A stretch of 64,000 nt of DNA, taken from the NCBI GenBank assembly GCA_030407505.1, contig JASDDH010000006.1, forward strand, positions 62,001 through 126,000. Reading direction: 5' to 3'. The stretch comes from Planococcus sp. APC 4015. Its GTDB lineage: Bacteria > Actinomycetota > Actinomycetes > Actinomycetales > Microbacteriaceae. The notes below the pieces were generated by a model that worked only from the letters and a program-made list of their open reading frames with translations, had not been told where the DNA came from and did no database searches. Below, piece by piece: positions 24,641 through 34,300 of the stretch; within the stretch, counting starts at the first letter, position 1; each line of letters opens with the position of its first letter. The position numbers were made by a program, and so were the translations under genes.

Positions 24641-26445
24641 TGCTGGACCCGCAGACCCGCGCCGCCCTCAGCGAGCAGCTTGCGCCTCCGCCGGGATTCG
24701 AGCTCGGCCACGCGGTCGGAACGAGCTTCACCCTCGATCTTGAGACAGCGCTCACGATCCCGCTCTCGTTCGCTTCCCACCGCATCTCAGCCTCAGACGG
24801 CAACCTCGGCATTCTGGATGCGGTGCGCCGCGCGGCCGACCGCATCGACATCTTCGCGCAGGCCGGCGAGATCTCGATGGGCGGGCGGAGCGACCTCGTG
24901 GCCTTCCTGGAGCGAATCGTGCATCCGGTCACCGTGCGGCGCGGACTGTTCCATCCCAAAGTGTGGTTCGTCGAATACGCGAGCGGCGACGAGCGGGCAT
25001 ACCGGTTCATCTGTGCCAGCCGTAATCTGACGGCGGACCGCAGTTGGGACGTCGTCGTGCGTCTCGACGGGCGGATCGCCGGAGGCGACAAGATCGAAGG
25101 AGCCACCGCGCGCAACGCTCCACTCGCAGCTCTGCTTCGCCGGCTGCCAGAACTCGCCGTGCAGCCGCTCGACGACGAGAGGAAGGCCCGCATCTACACC
25201 CTGGCGGACCGCATCGGCACGGTCGATTGGGAATGGCCCGACGGGATCCGAGGACTCTCCTTTCACGCGCTCGGTCTCGCCGGCGCCACTCTGCCCGAGC
25301 TGCGCGGGCAACGGGCGCTGATCATCTCGCCCTTCGTGTCAGATGACGGCCTCGCCACGCTTCGCCGCGGCATCCGCACCGACACTCACCTGATCTCTCG
25401 CGCCGACACACTCGACCGCCTTGCACCTGCATCGCTCGGCGGACGGCTACGCACCGCGGTGCTCGATGACGCGGCATCGCTGCTCGATCAAGACGCGCGC
25501 ACCGATGACAGTGGCGCACTGGAGCCGTTGACCGGTCTGCACGCGAAAGCCATCATCATCGACCGCCAAGACGGAGCACAGATTCTGCTGGGTTCGGCCA
25601 ATGCGACCGGCGCCGCACTCCGGGACAACATCGAGGTGATGGTCGGCCTCACAGGCCCCGTGCCGCGGTTCGGTGTGCAGGCGACCCTCGAAGCCATGGG
25701 TGCCCTCGTCGAGAACTACGCCGCACAGGGCGGGAAGCAGCCGACCGAAGACGAAGAATCGCAGTATCGGCTCGAGCGCGCATTGCGGTCGCTCGCCGAC
25801 ATCCGCATCACCGCTCGCGTGCTGACCGGTGATTCCTACTCCCTGGCCGTCTCACGGGAAGAACGCACCGCCGCGCGCGCCGACGAGCTCACGGACGGTA
25901 TCAGCGTGCACTGGCACCTGCTGACTCGGCCGGATGCCGGTGGACGGGGCCTGCCCGGTGTTGGTGACGACCCGTCGATGGTTGCCGACCTCGCACTCAC
26001 CGACATCACCCCGTTCATGGTGCTGAGCGCGCGAGATCTCGAAGGCAATGAACGCCGCACGATCGTGCTCGCCCAGCTCATCGACGATGTCGACACCCGG
26101 CGCGATGCGATCATCGCGCGACAGCTCACGGATCGCGGTGCGTTCGTTCGTCTGCTCATGCTGCTTCTCGAACTGTCGGGCCAGCAGATGCCCACCGGCG
26201 GTGCCGGCGCGGGCTTCTTCGCCGCAGCCGGTGCGGGCGGTGACGAGGGTGCAGGGCTGTTCGAGTCGCTCGTGCGTGCCGTGGGATCCGGCCACGGAGG
26301 ACTCGCCGACGTGCGTCGGATCGTCGATTACCTGCTCACGACCGACGACGGTGGCACCGTGCTTCCGGCAGGGTTCGCCGAGCTGTGGGCAGCCGTGTGG
26401 GCGGCTCACGAGCAGCTCACAGGGACCGAAAAGGACACCGCATGA
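24640..26445 (+). CDS. Phospholipase D-like nuclease-family protein, 601 aa
   Basis: Two HKD-type half-sites are visible: H105-P-K107 followed by A-S-R-N-L-T, and L-H301-A-K303 followed by I-I-D and L-G-S-A-N-A-T. The paired arrangement is that of the phospholipase D superfamily, which includes DNA nucleases such as those in restriction and DISARM systems. The C-terminal 250 residues are helical with a Gly/Ala-rich linker at about 525-545. It overlaps both neighbours (TGATG upstream, ATGA downstream), so a complex with the DUF6361 protein and the helicase is likely. Nuclease rather than lipase activity is inferred from context. Confidence 0.85.
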   Translation: MLDPQTRAALSEQLAPPPGFELGHAVGTSFTLDLETALTIPLSFASHRISASDGNLGILDAVRRAADRIDIFAQAGEISMGGRSDLVAFLERIVHPVTVRRGLFHPKVWFVEYASGDERAYRFICASRNLTADRSWDVVVRLDGRIAGGDKIEGATARNAPLAALLRRLPELAVQPLDDERKARIYTLADRIGTVDWEWPDGIRGLSFHALGLAGATLPELRGQRALIISPFVSDDGLATLRRGIRTDTHLISRADTLDRLAPASLGGRLRTAVLDDAASLLDQDARTDDSGALEPLTGLHAKAIIIDRQDGAQILLGSANATGAALRDNIEVMVGLTGPVPRFGVQATLEAMGALVENYAAQGGKQPTEDEESQYRLERALRSLADIRITARVLTGDSYSLAVSREERTAARADELTDGISVHWHLLTRPDAGGRGLPGVGDDPSMVADLALTDITPFMVLSARDLEGNERRTIVLAQLIDDVDTRRDAIIARQLTDRGAFVRLLMLLLELSGQQMPTGGAGAGFFAAAGAGGDEGAGLFESLVRAVGSGHGGLADVRRIVDYLLTTDDGGTVLPAGFAELWAAVWAAHEQLTGTEKDTA

Positions 26446-29400
26446 GTTCGGTCGACGTCGCCGCAGTGATGGCCGGACTCAAGGGATTCCAACGCCACGC
26501 CGTGGATCACGTCATCGATCGCTTTTACGGCGGCGACCCGGCAGCGTCTGGGCGATTCCTCGTCGCCGATGAAACTGGCCTGGGCAAGAGCATCATCGCC
26601 CGCGGTGTCATCGCGCGAGCGATCGAGCACCTGCAAGACGTCGACCACGTCGATCGCATCGACATCGTCTACGTGTGCAGCAACAGTGACCTCGCGCGAC
26701 AGAATCTGCGCCGTCTGAACGTCACCGGTGACGAGGCGATCGGCATGGCGACACGGCTGACCCTGCTGGCGAGCGAGAGCAGGCGCCTGCAGGAGAAGTC
26801 GAAAGACGGGGGCAAGAAGGTCAATCTCGTCTCGTTCACACCCGGCACGTCGTTCCGTGAAGGTGGACAGCGGCAGGGATCGGCGCCCGAACGGGCGATG
26901 CTTACGATCATCCTCGACCAGCTCGTCGGGCACTCGGCATCCGATCAGCGCACACATCGCCTGCTCATGCAGGGAACCGTCGGCTCGCTGAGCCGATTCG
27001 ACAACCACTACGTGAAGTCGATGAAGAACGGGCTCGCCGGCGAACCCGACCCGCGCATCGTCGCGACGTTCGAGAAGGCGATCCGCGAGAACGGCGCTCT
27101 CGATCGGTTCCTGCAGTTGCGCGACGATGCGCGCGGGCGCAAGAGATTGGACGATGGTCTTCGCCACCGTGCGGCGAACACCACGGAAATGCTGCGGCGC
27201 GACCTCGCGAAGGCCGGCGTCGACACGCTCGAGCCAGACCTCATCATCTTGGACGAGTTCCAGCGGTTCCGGAATCTGCTCGCCGACCCCGAGACGGGCG
27301 GGCCCGCGGCAGAGCTCGCGCACAGTCTGTTCGACCACCGCGACGCGAAGGTGCTTCTGCTGTCGGCGACCCCGTACAAACCGTTCACGAACGGTGACGA
27401 CGACGAAGACCACTATCGCGACTTCATCGAAACGGTGTCGTTCCTGGCGGGGCGCAAGCCCGGCGCGACTGCGGCCGTCGAAGGCGCTCTCGCCGACTAC
27501 CGGCAGTCGCTGGTGGTCGAAGGTGACGCGGCGTCGGCCTCTGCGCGGGTGCGCGCCGCGCTCACCCCGCTGATGAGCCGGTCGGAGCGGCCCGCGCTGT
27601 CGGCAGGCGAAGACATGCTCGCGACACTGCCGCTGTCGGGCGGCGTCCCGACACCAGACGATCTCGCAGGGTGGGCGGCCTTGAGTCGGCTGGGCGACAT
27701 CGCCGGGGCTCCCATTCCCCTCGAGTACTGGAAGTCGATCCCCCATTTCGCCACCTTCATGGACGGGTACAAGACGTCGGGGCGGGTGAAAGAGATGCTT
27801 CTCGGCGAACGCGCCACCGACGTCGAGCAGCTATTGGGTGCCGGGCACGTGATCGATCGCGACGACCTCGAGCGGTTCGCGCCGATCGATCTGGCGAACG
27901 GATACCTTCGCTCGCTGGCCGCTCAGACTCTGGATGCGGGGTGGTGGAAGCTGCTCTGGCTGCCGCCGACCATGCCTTACCTCGAGCCGCGGGGTGTGTA
28001 CGCGGGTGTGAGCGCGGCAGACACGACGAAGCATGTCATCTTCTCTGCGTGGTCGGGTGTGCCTACGGCCGTCGCCTCGCTTCTCAGTTACGAAGCCGAC
28101 CGTCGCATCGCGCAGCAGAGCGACCTGCTCAATGAGAACACCGCCGAAGGACGCAAGAACGTGCGCCTGCGACTTCAGTACCGCGTCGCGCGTGATGGTC
28201 AGCCGGCCGCGATGTCGACGCTCTCGCTCTTCTGGCCGCACCCGGTGCTGGCAGACGCCGGAGACCCGCTCGCAGCTTCGCGCCGAGAAGGACGCGTGCT
28301 CGGCGCTCGAGAGCTGAGCGAGCTTCTCGGGCCCGCACTCGGCGGTGACGACACAGGTCAGGCATGGGAATCGTACTTCTCGGTCGCCGGAGCGCTGCCT
28401 GCCTCGCTGATCGATTCAGACACCGCCACCCTGTTCGAGGCGTCCACCGCCGGCGAGGACTCGGATGACGGAGATGACGGAGATGATGTCGCGTCAGGAC
28501 TCGCGTTGCACGTCTATACAGCGCGCGACAGGATGTCGTCTCCGACAGGTTCGAGGCACGCGGCGCTCCCGCTGCTGGCCGCACACGCCCCCGGCAACAT
28601 CGCCTACCGTGCGCTGAAGTCTGTCGCATCGGCTTCGGCGACGGATGCCGGACTCTGGCGCGCCGCATGGACGTTGAGCTCCGGCATCCGGGCTCTTTTC
28701 AATCGCCGGGAAACCATCGCCCTCCTCGTCGCCCTCCAGCAGGATGATCAGCCTTACTGGCGCACGGTTCTCGATTACTGCGCTGACGGCAACCTGCAGG
28801 CCGTGCTCGACGAATATCTGTTCCAGCTGCGCAGCGAGCACGGCGGCGCACCTCTCGAAGACGAGGGGCTTCTGTCTGTCGCGACGACCGCGTCAGCGGC
28901 CATCGGGCTGCGTCCCGCGCGCTACGCCGGCCATGACGCGACGCGCGAGCGCGGAGAGATCGCCTTTCAGGCGCGCTTCGCGCTGCGGTACGGCGGAAAG
29001 CACGCGACGGACGCGAATGAAGCTGCCGGCGAGCGTCAGGGCGAAGTGCGAAACGCCTTCAACAGTCCGTTCGCACCGTTCGTGCTGGCGTCGACGAGCG
29101 TCGGTCAGGAAGGCATCGACTTCCACTGGTGGAGTCACTCGGTCATCCACTGGAACCTCCCGTCGAACCCCGTCGACTTCGAGCAGCGGGAAGGGCGCGT
29201 CAATCGCTTCGCCGGTCATGCCGTACGCAAGAACGTCGCCGGTGCACACTGGCCGGATGTTCTCGCTTCGCATGCACCGTCCCCGTGGGACGCGGCATTC
29301 GATGCCGCAGGCGAGGTGGATGCCGGGCTCGGCGAATTCTCGCCGTGGTGGGTGTACCCGGGCGCCGCGCGCATCCACCGCGTCATCGCCGCGTATCCGC

Positions 29401-29588
29401 TGAGCCGAGACATCGACCGCTACGCACGACTTCGAGACGCGCTCACCCTGTACCGGCTGACGCTCGGTCAACCCCGCCAGGAAGACATGGTCGAACTCAT
29501 GCGCAAGCGCGGAGTGGACGCGCGCGACGCGGCGGCGATCGATCTGCGGCCGCCGGTGCCGTCCTCTTCCCGCAGCAAAGAGAGTTAG
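26442..29588 (+). CDS. Superfamily 2 (SNF2-like) helicase of the DUF6361/PLD module, 1048 aa
   Basis: An ATP-driven nucleic-acid motor. Walker A is A-D-E-T-G-L-G-K-S (42-50) preceded by a Q-like F-Q-R-H motif, the Walker B box is I-L-D-E-F-Q near 266-271, and motif III is L-L-S-A-T-P. In the C-terminal half, T-S-V-G-Q-E-G-I-D-F (about 880-890) and Q-R-E-G-R-V-N-R (about 910-917) are motifs V and VI. The length exceeds simple helicases, with a large insert between the two halves carrying an Asp-rich stretch at about 667-682. The start overlaps the PLD gene by 4 bases. It probably recognises or moves along invading DNA for the PLD nuclease. Confidence 0.88.
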   Translation: MSSVDVAAVMAGLKGFQRHAVDHVIDRFYGGDPAASGRFLVADETGLGKSIIARGVIARAIEHLQDVDHVDRIDIVYVCSNSDLARQNLRRLNVTGDEAIGMATRLTLLASESRRLQEKSKDGGKKVNLVSFTPGTSFREGGQRQGSAPERAMLTIILDQLVGHSASDQRTHRLLMQGTVGSLSRFDNHYVKSMKNGLAGEPDPRIVATFEKAIRENGALDRFLQLRDDARGRKRLDDGLRHRAANTTEMLRRDLAKAGVDTLEPDLIILDEFQRFRNLLADPETGGPAAELAHSLFDHRDAKVLLLSATPYKPFTNGDDDEDHYRDFIETVSFLAGRKPGATAAVEGALADYRQSLVVEGDAASASARVRAALTPLMSRSERPALSAGEDMLATLPLSGGVPTPDDLAGWAALSRLGDIAGAPIPLEYWKSIPHFATFMDGYKTSGRVKEMLLGERATDVEQLLGAGHVIDRDDLERFAPIDLANGYLRSLAAQTLDAGWWKLLWLPPTMPYLEPRGVYAGVSAADTTKHVIFSAWSGVPTAVASLLSYEADRRIAQQSDLLNENTAEGRKNVRLRLQYRVARDGQPAAMSTLSLFWPHPVLADAGDPLAASRREGRVLGARELSELLGPALGGDDTGQAWESYFSVAGALPASLIDSDTATLFEASTAGEDSDDGDDGDDVASGLALHVYTARDRMSSPTGSRHAALPLLAAHAPGNIAYRALKSVASASATDAGLWRAAWTLSSGIRALFNRRETIALLVALQQDDQPYWRTVLDYCADGNLQAVLDEYLFQLRSEHGGAPLEDEGLLSVATTASAAIGLRPARYAGHDATRERGEIAFQARFALRYGGKHATDANEAAGERQGEVRNAFNSPFAPFVLASTSVGQEGIDFHWWSHSVIHWNLPSNPVDFEQREGRVNRFAGHAVRKNVAGAHWPDVLASHAPSPWDAAFDAAGEVDAGLGEFSPWWVYPGAARIHRVIAAYPLSRDIDRYARLRDALTLYRLTLGQPRQEDMVELMRKRGVDARDAAAIDLRPPVPSSSRSKES

Positions 29589-29594
29589 GTCGCG

Positions 29595-31319
29595 ATGGTC
29601 CGAATGATCCCGCCGTACGCACGCGAAGGCGCGAATGTCTCCGAACGCAAGATCTTCGATGCACTCAACGGCCTGCAGGGGCACGAGGACTGGATCGCGA
29701 TCCACTCCCTCAGCGTCGGACGCCACGCATCCGCGTTCCAAGGTGAGGCGGATTTCATCGTTCTGGTGCCGGGCAAGGGCATTCTGATCGTCGAGGCGAA
29801 GGCGCCGGCATATGTCGAGTACAAGGCGGGTGACTGGTACCTCGACCGAGTGCCGTCGCCGCACAAGGATCCGCTCAAGCAACTCGACGGGGTGCGGCGC
29901 AGCATCCGCCGCCATCTGAACAACCTCGATCTGCTCACCGGCGACGAGCCGATCGCCCGGTTGGTGTGGTTCACGTCGATCGGGCGCTACCAGTTCGAGA
30001 ACAAGACGCCCGGCGATCTGCAGTTCTTCGAGTGGGAGCTCGGATGGAGCGAAGATCTCGCCAAGCCCGCGCGGCTCATCGAGAAAACGCTCGACGAGTA
30101 CAACGCGTGGTACTCGTCGGTCGACGAGGTGACGAACGATCCGGCGGCGTTCACTTCAGAGCGCGTGGCCGACGTGACCCAAGCGCTCGTCGCGGATTTC
30201 GACGCCAGGCAGACGCCCGAAGAGCGCGCGCACGAGCGCCGGACAGCTGAGACCAGACTCCTCTCGTCGCAGGAGGTCGTTCTCGAGCTCATCGACACGA
30301 ACGAGCACGTGTACTTCGACGGGCCTGCCGGCACCGGCAAGTCTTACCTGATCACACAATCCGCGCGTCGCCTGAACCGCGAAGGCCGCAAGACTCTGGT
30401 GACGTGTTGGAACGTGCTCATGGCCGACGAGCTTCAGCAGTTCGTCGGAAGTCTGCCGCACGTCGATGTCGCGGACCTCAACTCGGTGATGCTGCAGCTC
30501 GTGGGGATGCCGTCGAATCCGCCGGAAGCGGATCATGACTGGTACACGCGAGAGCTGCCTGAGCGCGCGATCGCGGTTCTCCGCGAGAAGCCGCACCTCG
30601 GCGGCTACGAGGCCATCTGCGTCGACGAGTTCCAAGACGTCGCCGGAAACCTGCTTCTTCTCGAGCTCCTCTTCGCTCTTGCGGGCACCGGTAGGCCGAG
30701 CGGCACCCGGCTGGTATTCGCCGGCGACTCGAGGCAGCAGATCATGCGACCCCGCACTCACCACGTGGATGCCTTCAGCCGGGCCAAAGCGCTGATCCCC
30801 GACCTCGTGCACGTGCGCGTGCGCAGAAACTGCCGTTCTGTACCCGGGCTGACGTCGGGCGCTGAAGCTGTGCTGGGCCACAGGATCGGCTACACCCGGC
30901 ATCGTGTATCCAAGAGTGTGGCGGGCGGACTGACTCACGTAGAGGTCATCGACTCGAATGAGACCGGCGCGCTCGCCTCGGCCCTGAGGTCACTGCTGGT
31001 CGACCACGCCCCCGAAGACATCGTCGTTCTCAGCCCCTTCGCCGCTAAGCGGTCGCTGGTCGGCCGACTGCTCGGTCGTACCGAGAAGACCCAGGACGAG
31101 CGCTGGCTTCGTAAGCAGCTGCAGGCTGAAGGCCTTCCCGGCAAGATCCGTTGGCGCTCTGTCTTCAAGTTCAAGGGGCTGGATGCCGATGCCGTGGTGC
31201 TGACCGATCTCGGCGCCGATGCGAAAGAGTTCGCGGCATCCCAAGGCCTCGAATGGCGGGACCTGCTCTACGTCGCGCTGACGCGAGCGAAATACCGCTG
31301 CGTCGTTCTGGGGTCATAG
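29595..31319 (+). CDS. NERD nuclease-domain / UvrD-like superfamily 1 helicase, 574 aa
   Basis: Residues 10-130 are a NERD domain with the nuclease residues G-E51-A-D53 and E67-A-K69 in the usual spacing. Residues from about 230 form a superfamily 1 helicase with Walker A G-P-A-G-T-G-K-S (about 241-248), Walker B V-D-E-F-Q-D at about 342-347, motif III G-D-S-R-Q-Q, motif IV R-R-N-C-R-S and the C-terminal L-Y-V-A-L-T-R-A. It has the architecture of single-gene nuclease-helicase defence proteins such as Nhi, though the resemblance is structural only. It begins 6 bases after the large helicase stop and ends the rightward run, so it may be an accessory of that module or an independent system. Confidence 0.85.
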   Translation: MVRMIPPYAREGANVSERKIFDALNGLQGHEDWIAIHSLSVGRHASAFQGEADFIVLVPGKGILIVEAKAPAYVEYKAGDWYLDRVPSPHKDPLKQLDGVRRSIRRHLNNLDLLTGDEPIARLVWFTSIGRYQFENKTPGDLQFFEWELGWSEDLAKPARLIEKTLDEYNAWYSSVDEVTNDPAAFTSERVADVTQALVADFDARQTPEERAHERRTAETRLLSSQEVVLELIDTNEHVYFDGPAGTGKSYLITQSARRLNREGRKTLVTCWNVLMADELQQFVGSLPHVDVADLNSVMLQLVGMPSNPPEADHDWYTRELPERAIAVLREKPHLGGYEAICVDEFQDVAGNLLLLELLFALAGTGRPSGTRLVFAGDSRQQIMRPRTHHVDAFSRAKALIPDLVHVRVRRNCRSVPGLTSGAEAVLGHRIGYTRHRVSKSVAGGLTHVEVIDSNETGALASALRSLLVDHAPEDIVVLSPFAAKRSLVGRLLGRTEKTQDERWLRKQLQAEGLPGKIRWRSVFKFKGLDADAVVLTDLGADAKEFAASQGLEWRDLLYVALTRAKYRCVVLGS

Positions 31320-31338
31320 GGTCGGCGGTTCCTATGAC
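31313..31338. terminator. Bidirectional hairpin containing both convergent stop codons
   Basis: GTCATAGG (31313-31320) pairs perfectly with CCTATGAC (31331-31338) over a 10-base loop. The left arm contains the TAG of the NERD-helicase gene and the right arm holds the stop of the opposite-strand gene. With only 12 bases between the two genes, this stem is the likely end point for both transcripts. Confidence 0.45.
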
Positions 31339-34300
31339 GTCGCCGCCACCCAGAGACCGGCAGGCCCGGCCTTGATGCGACCGGAGTGCAGCGCAACCCC
31401 GAGAGCCTCGTCGAGCCGCGCGGAGATGCCGGCGGTCAGTCGCTTACCACCGAAGATCGAGAGCGCCTCGCGCTTGATGTCTTCGTCGTTCATACCGCCA
31501 CCGAGTTCTGCGACGACCAGCATCGCGTTGGCGATCTCTTCCAACGGCACGTGGTCGAGGTTCCGTCCGTCGCCCGAGCGACTCCGTCTCACCTCTCGCC
31601 ACTCGTCAGGGTCGAGTGCCGTTGGCCAGACACTCGTGCGATCGCCCGCGCGCAACAGTTCCGGCGGGATACAGCGCAGGATCGCCTCGGAGCGCGCCGC
31701 CGCAACCTTGCTCAGCCCGAAGGACGAGGCCACCAGCTTGGCGAGCCGGACCTTGTGGACCGGTCCTTCACGATCAACCACCTGCCGGATCACCGACCGC
31801 ACCCGCTCCGAGGCTGCAGTAGACGGCAGACGATCGAGCGTCTCGGTGGTGCCTGACAGCTTCGGCTCGAACGGGACGTACTCCCGCAGGTGGGGATGGC
31901 GGGCCTCGTGAGGAGCAGCGTGCGCGGGATCATCGGCCATCACCTGCCGGAGCAGCGCCACATCCGCGGCTTCAAGAGCCACAGCCGGATCCACGATGGC
32001 CGGAGTCTGAACGGGAACGGGAACGGGCACGGAGACTCCGTCGCTGTCGCCGCGGTGAAGCAGCTCGATCTCAGCCGCAGCGACCGACGCCTCGATCCGA
32101 CTCAACGTGGCCTCGCGTTGCTGCAGCCATTCGGGAAGCCATACTCGCTCGACCCCGGGCCAACGCATCAGGCCTTTGAGCACTTCGACTGGAAGACCGT
32201 CCCGATCGGCCACCGTGCGTCGGGCGCGCCAGTTCTCACCGTCCAGGAGCACCGCGACGAGCGGTTGTGCGGGATCGGCTGCGGAAGCGACGCTGATGTC
32301 GACGCGGAAATCGGAGAGTCCGACATCCGTTCGCACCGCGAATCCTCGGTACCGGAGCTCGTCGGCGATCTCGTCGCGATGGCGATCGACGATCGCCTGA
32401 CGCTGCGCGCTGTCCGTCTCGGATTCGACACCGGATGCTGCCAGTTCGAGGTATCCCTTGAGGTGCTTGATGCCGACAGATGCCGTGTGCTCGGCCCGCA
32501 ACTCGCTCGGATCGAAACTGGCGTACAGGATCACCTGTCTGCGAGCTCGGGTGATGGCGACATTGAGGCGCCGCTCACCGCCTGCGCGTGACAGCGGACC
32601 GAAGTTCAGGGGGACGAACCCCCGATCGTTCGCGCTGAACGCAACAGAGAAAAGGATGACATCGCGTTCATCGCCCTGCACGTTCTCGAGATTCTTGACG
32701 AAGACTCCGTCGCGCTCGTCCAGCGCTTTGCCGAGGCGTTCGTCCGCGTGCTCCCGCAGGAGCGATTCGATGAGCGCACGTTGCTGCGCATTGAATGTGA
32801 TCACTCCGAGCGACGGGGTGCGGGAGGGGGAATCGGCGAATCGACGTGCGATCTCGTCGACTATGGCAGCAGCCTCGACGACGTTCGTGCGCAGATCCCT
32901 GCCCCTCCCCGAACGGTTGAACCGTCCGTCGACGCGCACCAGCGAAAGACCATGGTCGTCGCCGCCGACCGATTCACGCTCAGCGCCCCAGGGAGCCGGG
33001 AACGACGACAGCCTGCTCTCGTAGTACGCGTGATTGCTGAACATGATGAGCGACTCGTCCTGGCTGCGATAGTGCCACGACAGCCATTTGCTCGGCACTC
33101 GCGCCTGCACGCACTCTGTGAGGATCGATTCCTCGTCGGCGACCACATCTGGCGCGGATTCGGTCTCGATGTCTGTGCCGATCTCGGCGAAGCTCGTCGG
33201 AGGCATCTGCTTGCTGTCTCCGACGACGACGACAGACCGCCCCCGACCCATCGCACCTACGGCATCCGCCACACGGATCTGCGATGCCTCGTCGAACACC
33301 ACGATGTCGAACATCTCAGCACGCGCGGGGAAGAACCTCGACACCGACTCGGGACTCATCAACACACAGGGAGCGATCTGGGTGATCAGCTCACCGAAGT
33401 TCTCGAAGAGGGAGCGAACGCTCATTCCACCGCGTTGCCGCCCCAGCTGCCGCTTGAGCTCACCCATCGCGCCGCCCTCATAAGAAGGGTCGATTCGGCG
33501 CTTCGCCAGGATCTCGGCGGGGATCCATCGTGGAAGCTCCGATCGGATACTCGCTGCGCTGGACGTGAATCGCTCGATGGTGCGGTTGTGCGCTGAGACA
33601 TCGAACTCCACGAGCGCCTGACTCTCGGCGCGTTCCATTGTGGACGCTTGCGCGACGCCCTTGTCGAAGGCGAGCGACGCCACGTCAGCAGCGACGGCTC
33701 CAGTGAGCAGCTGGGTGCGAGCCGCGAGCAATCCCTGCTCGCGCAACGGTTCGAGCGCGTGGAGGAACGCGATCCAGCGGTCGGCGCTCACGGGCTCGGC
33801 CGTGGTCGTGTTGCGCTGTGCTCGCGATGCGACCCAGGCCGTCACCCAACCGTTTTCGTCTGCCCAGCTGGTCAGTGCGTGCTCGCCTCCCGGAAGCAGG
33901 TCGGTGAGCTGCCGCAATGTCGTCGCCAGAGACGTCAGCGACTGTGCCAGCGAGCCGTCGGTCGAAGTGGCGCGGTAAAACGCTCTCAGTCCGTCCCGCA
34001 CCGCGATGTCGCCACCGTCAGCTGACAGCGCGCCCGCGAGCCACGCCGCCCATCCCAGTTGAGACCTGACCGGCGCGACGCTGCCCTCTCGGTAGGGACT
34101 CCACCCCGGATCGGCGAGCGGTATCGGCATCGAGAGCAGCGACGCCCGCAGCGTCGCGACCTCCTCTTTCGTCTGCACCACCGCAGCGGCGAGTTCGGCA
34201 ATGCCCGCTGGTGGAAACTGTTTCGGATCGACGCGGAGCGTGCTTCCGAAGCGCGCGAGTGCGGCGCGTCGACGACGTTTGCGGCCGAAGAATCCCGACG

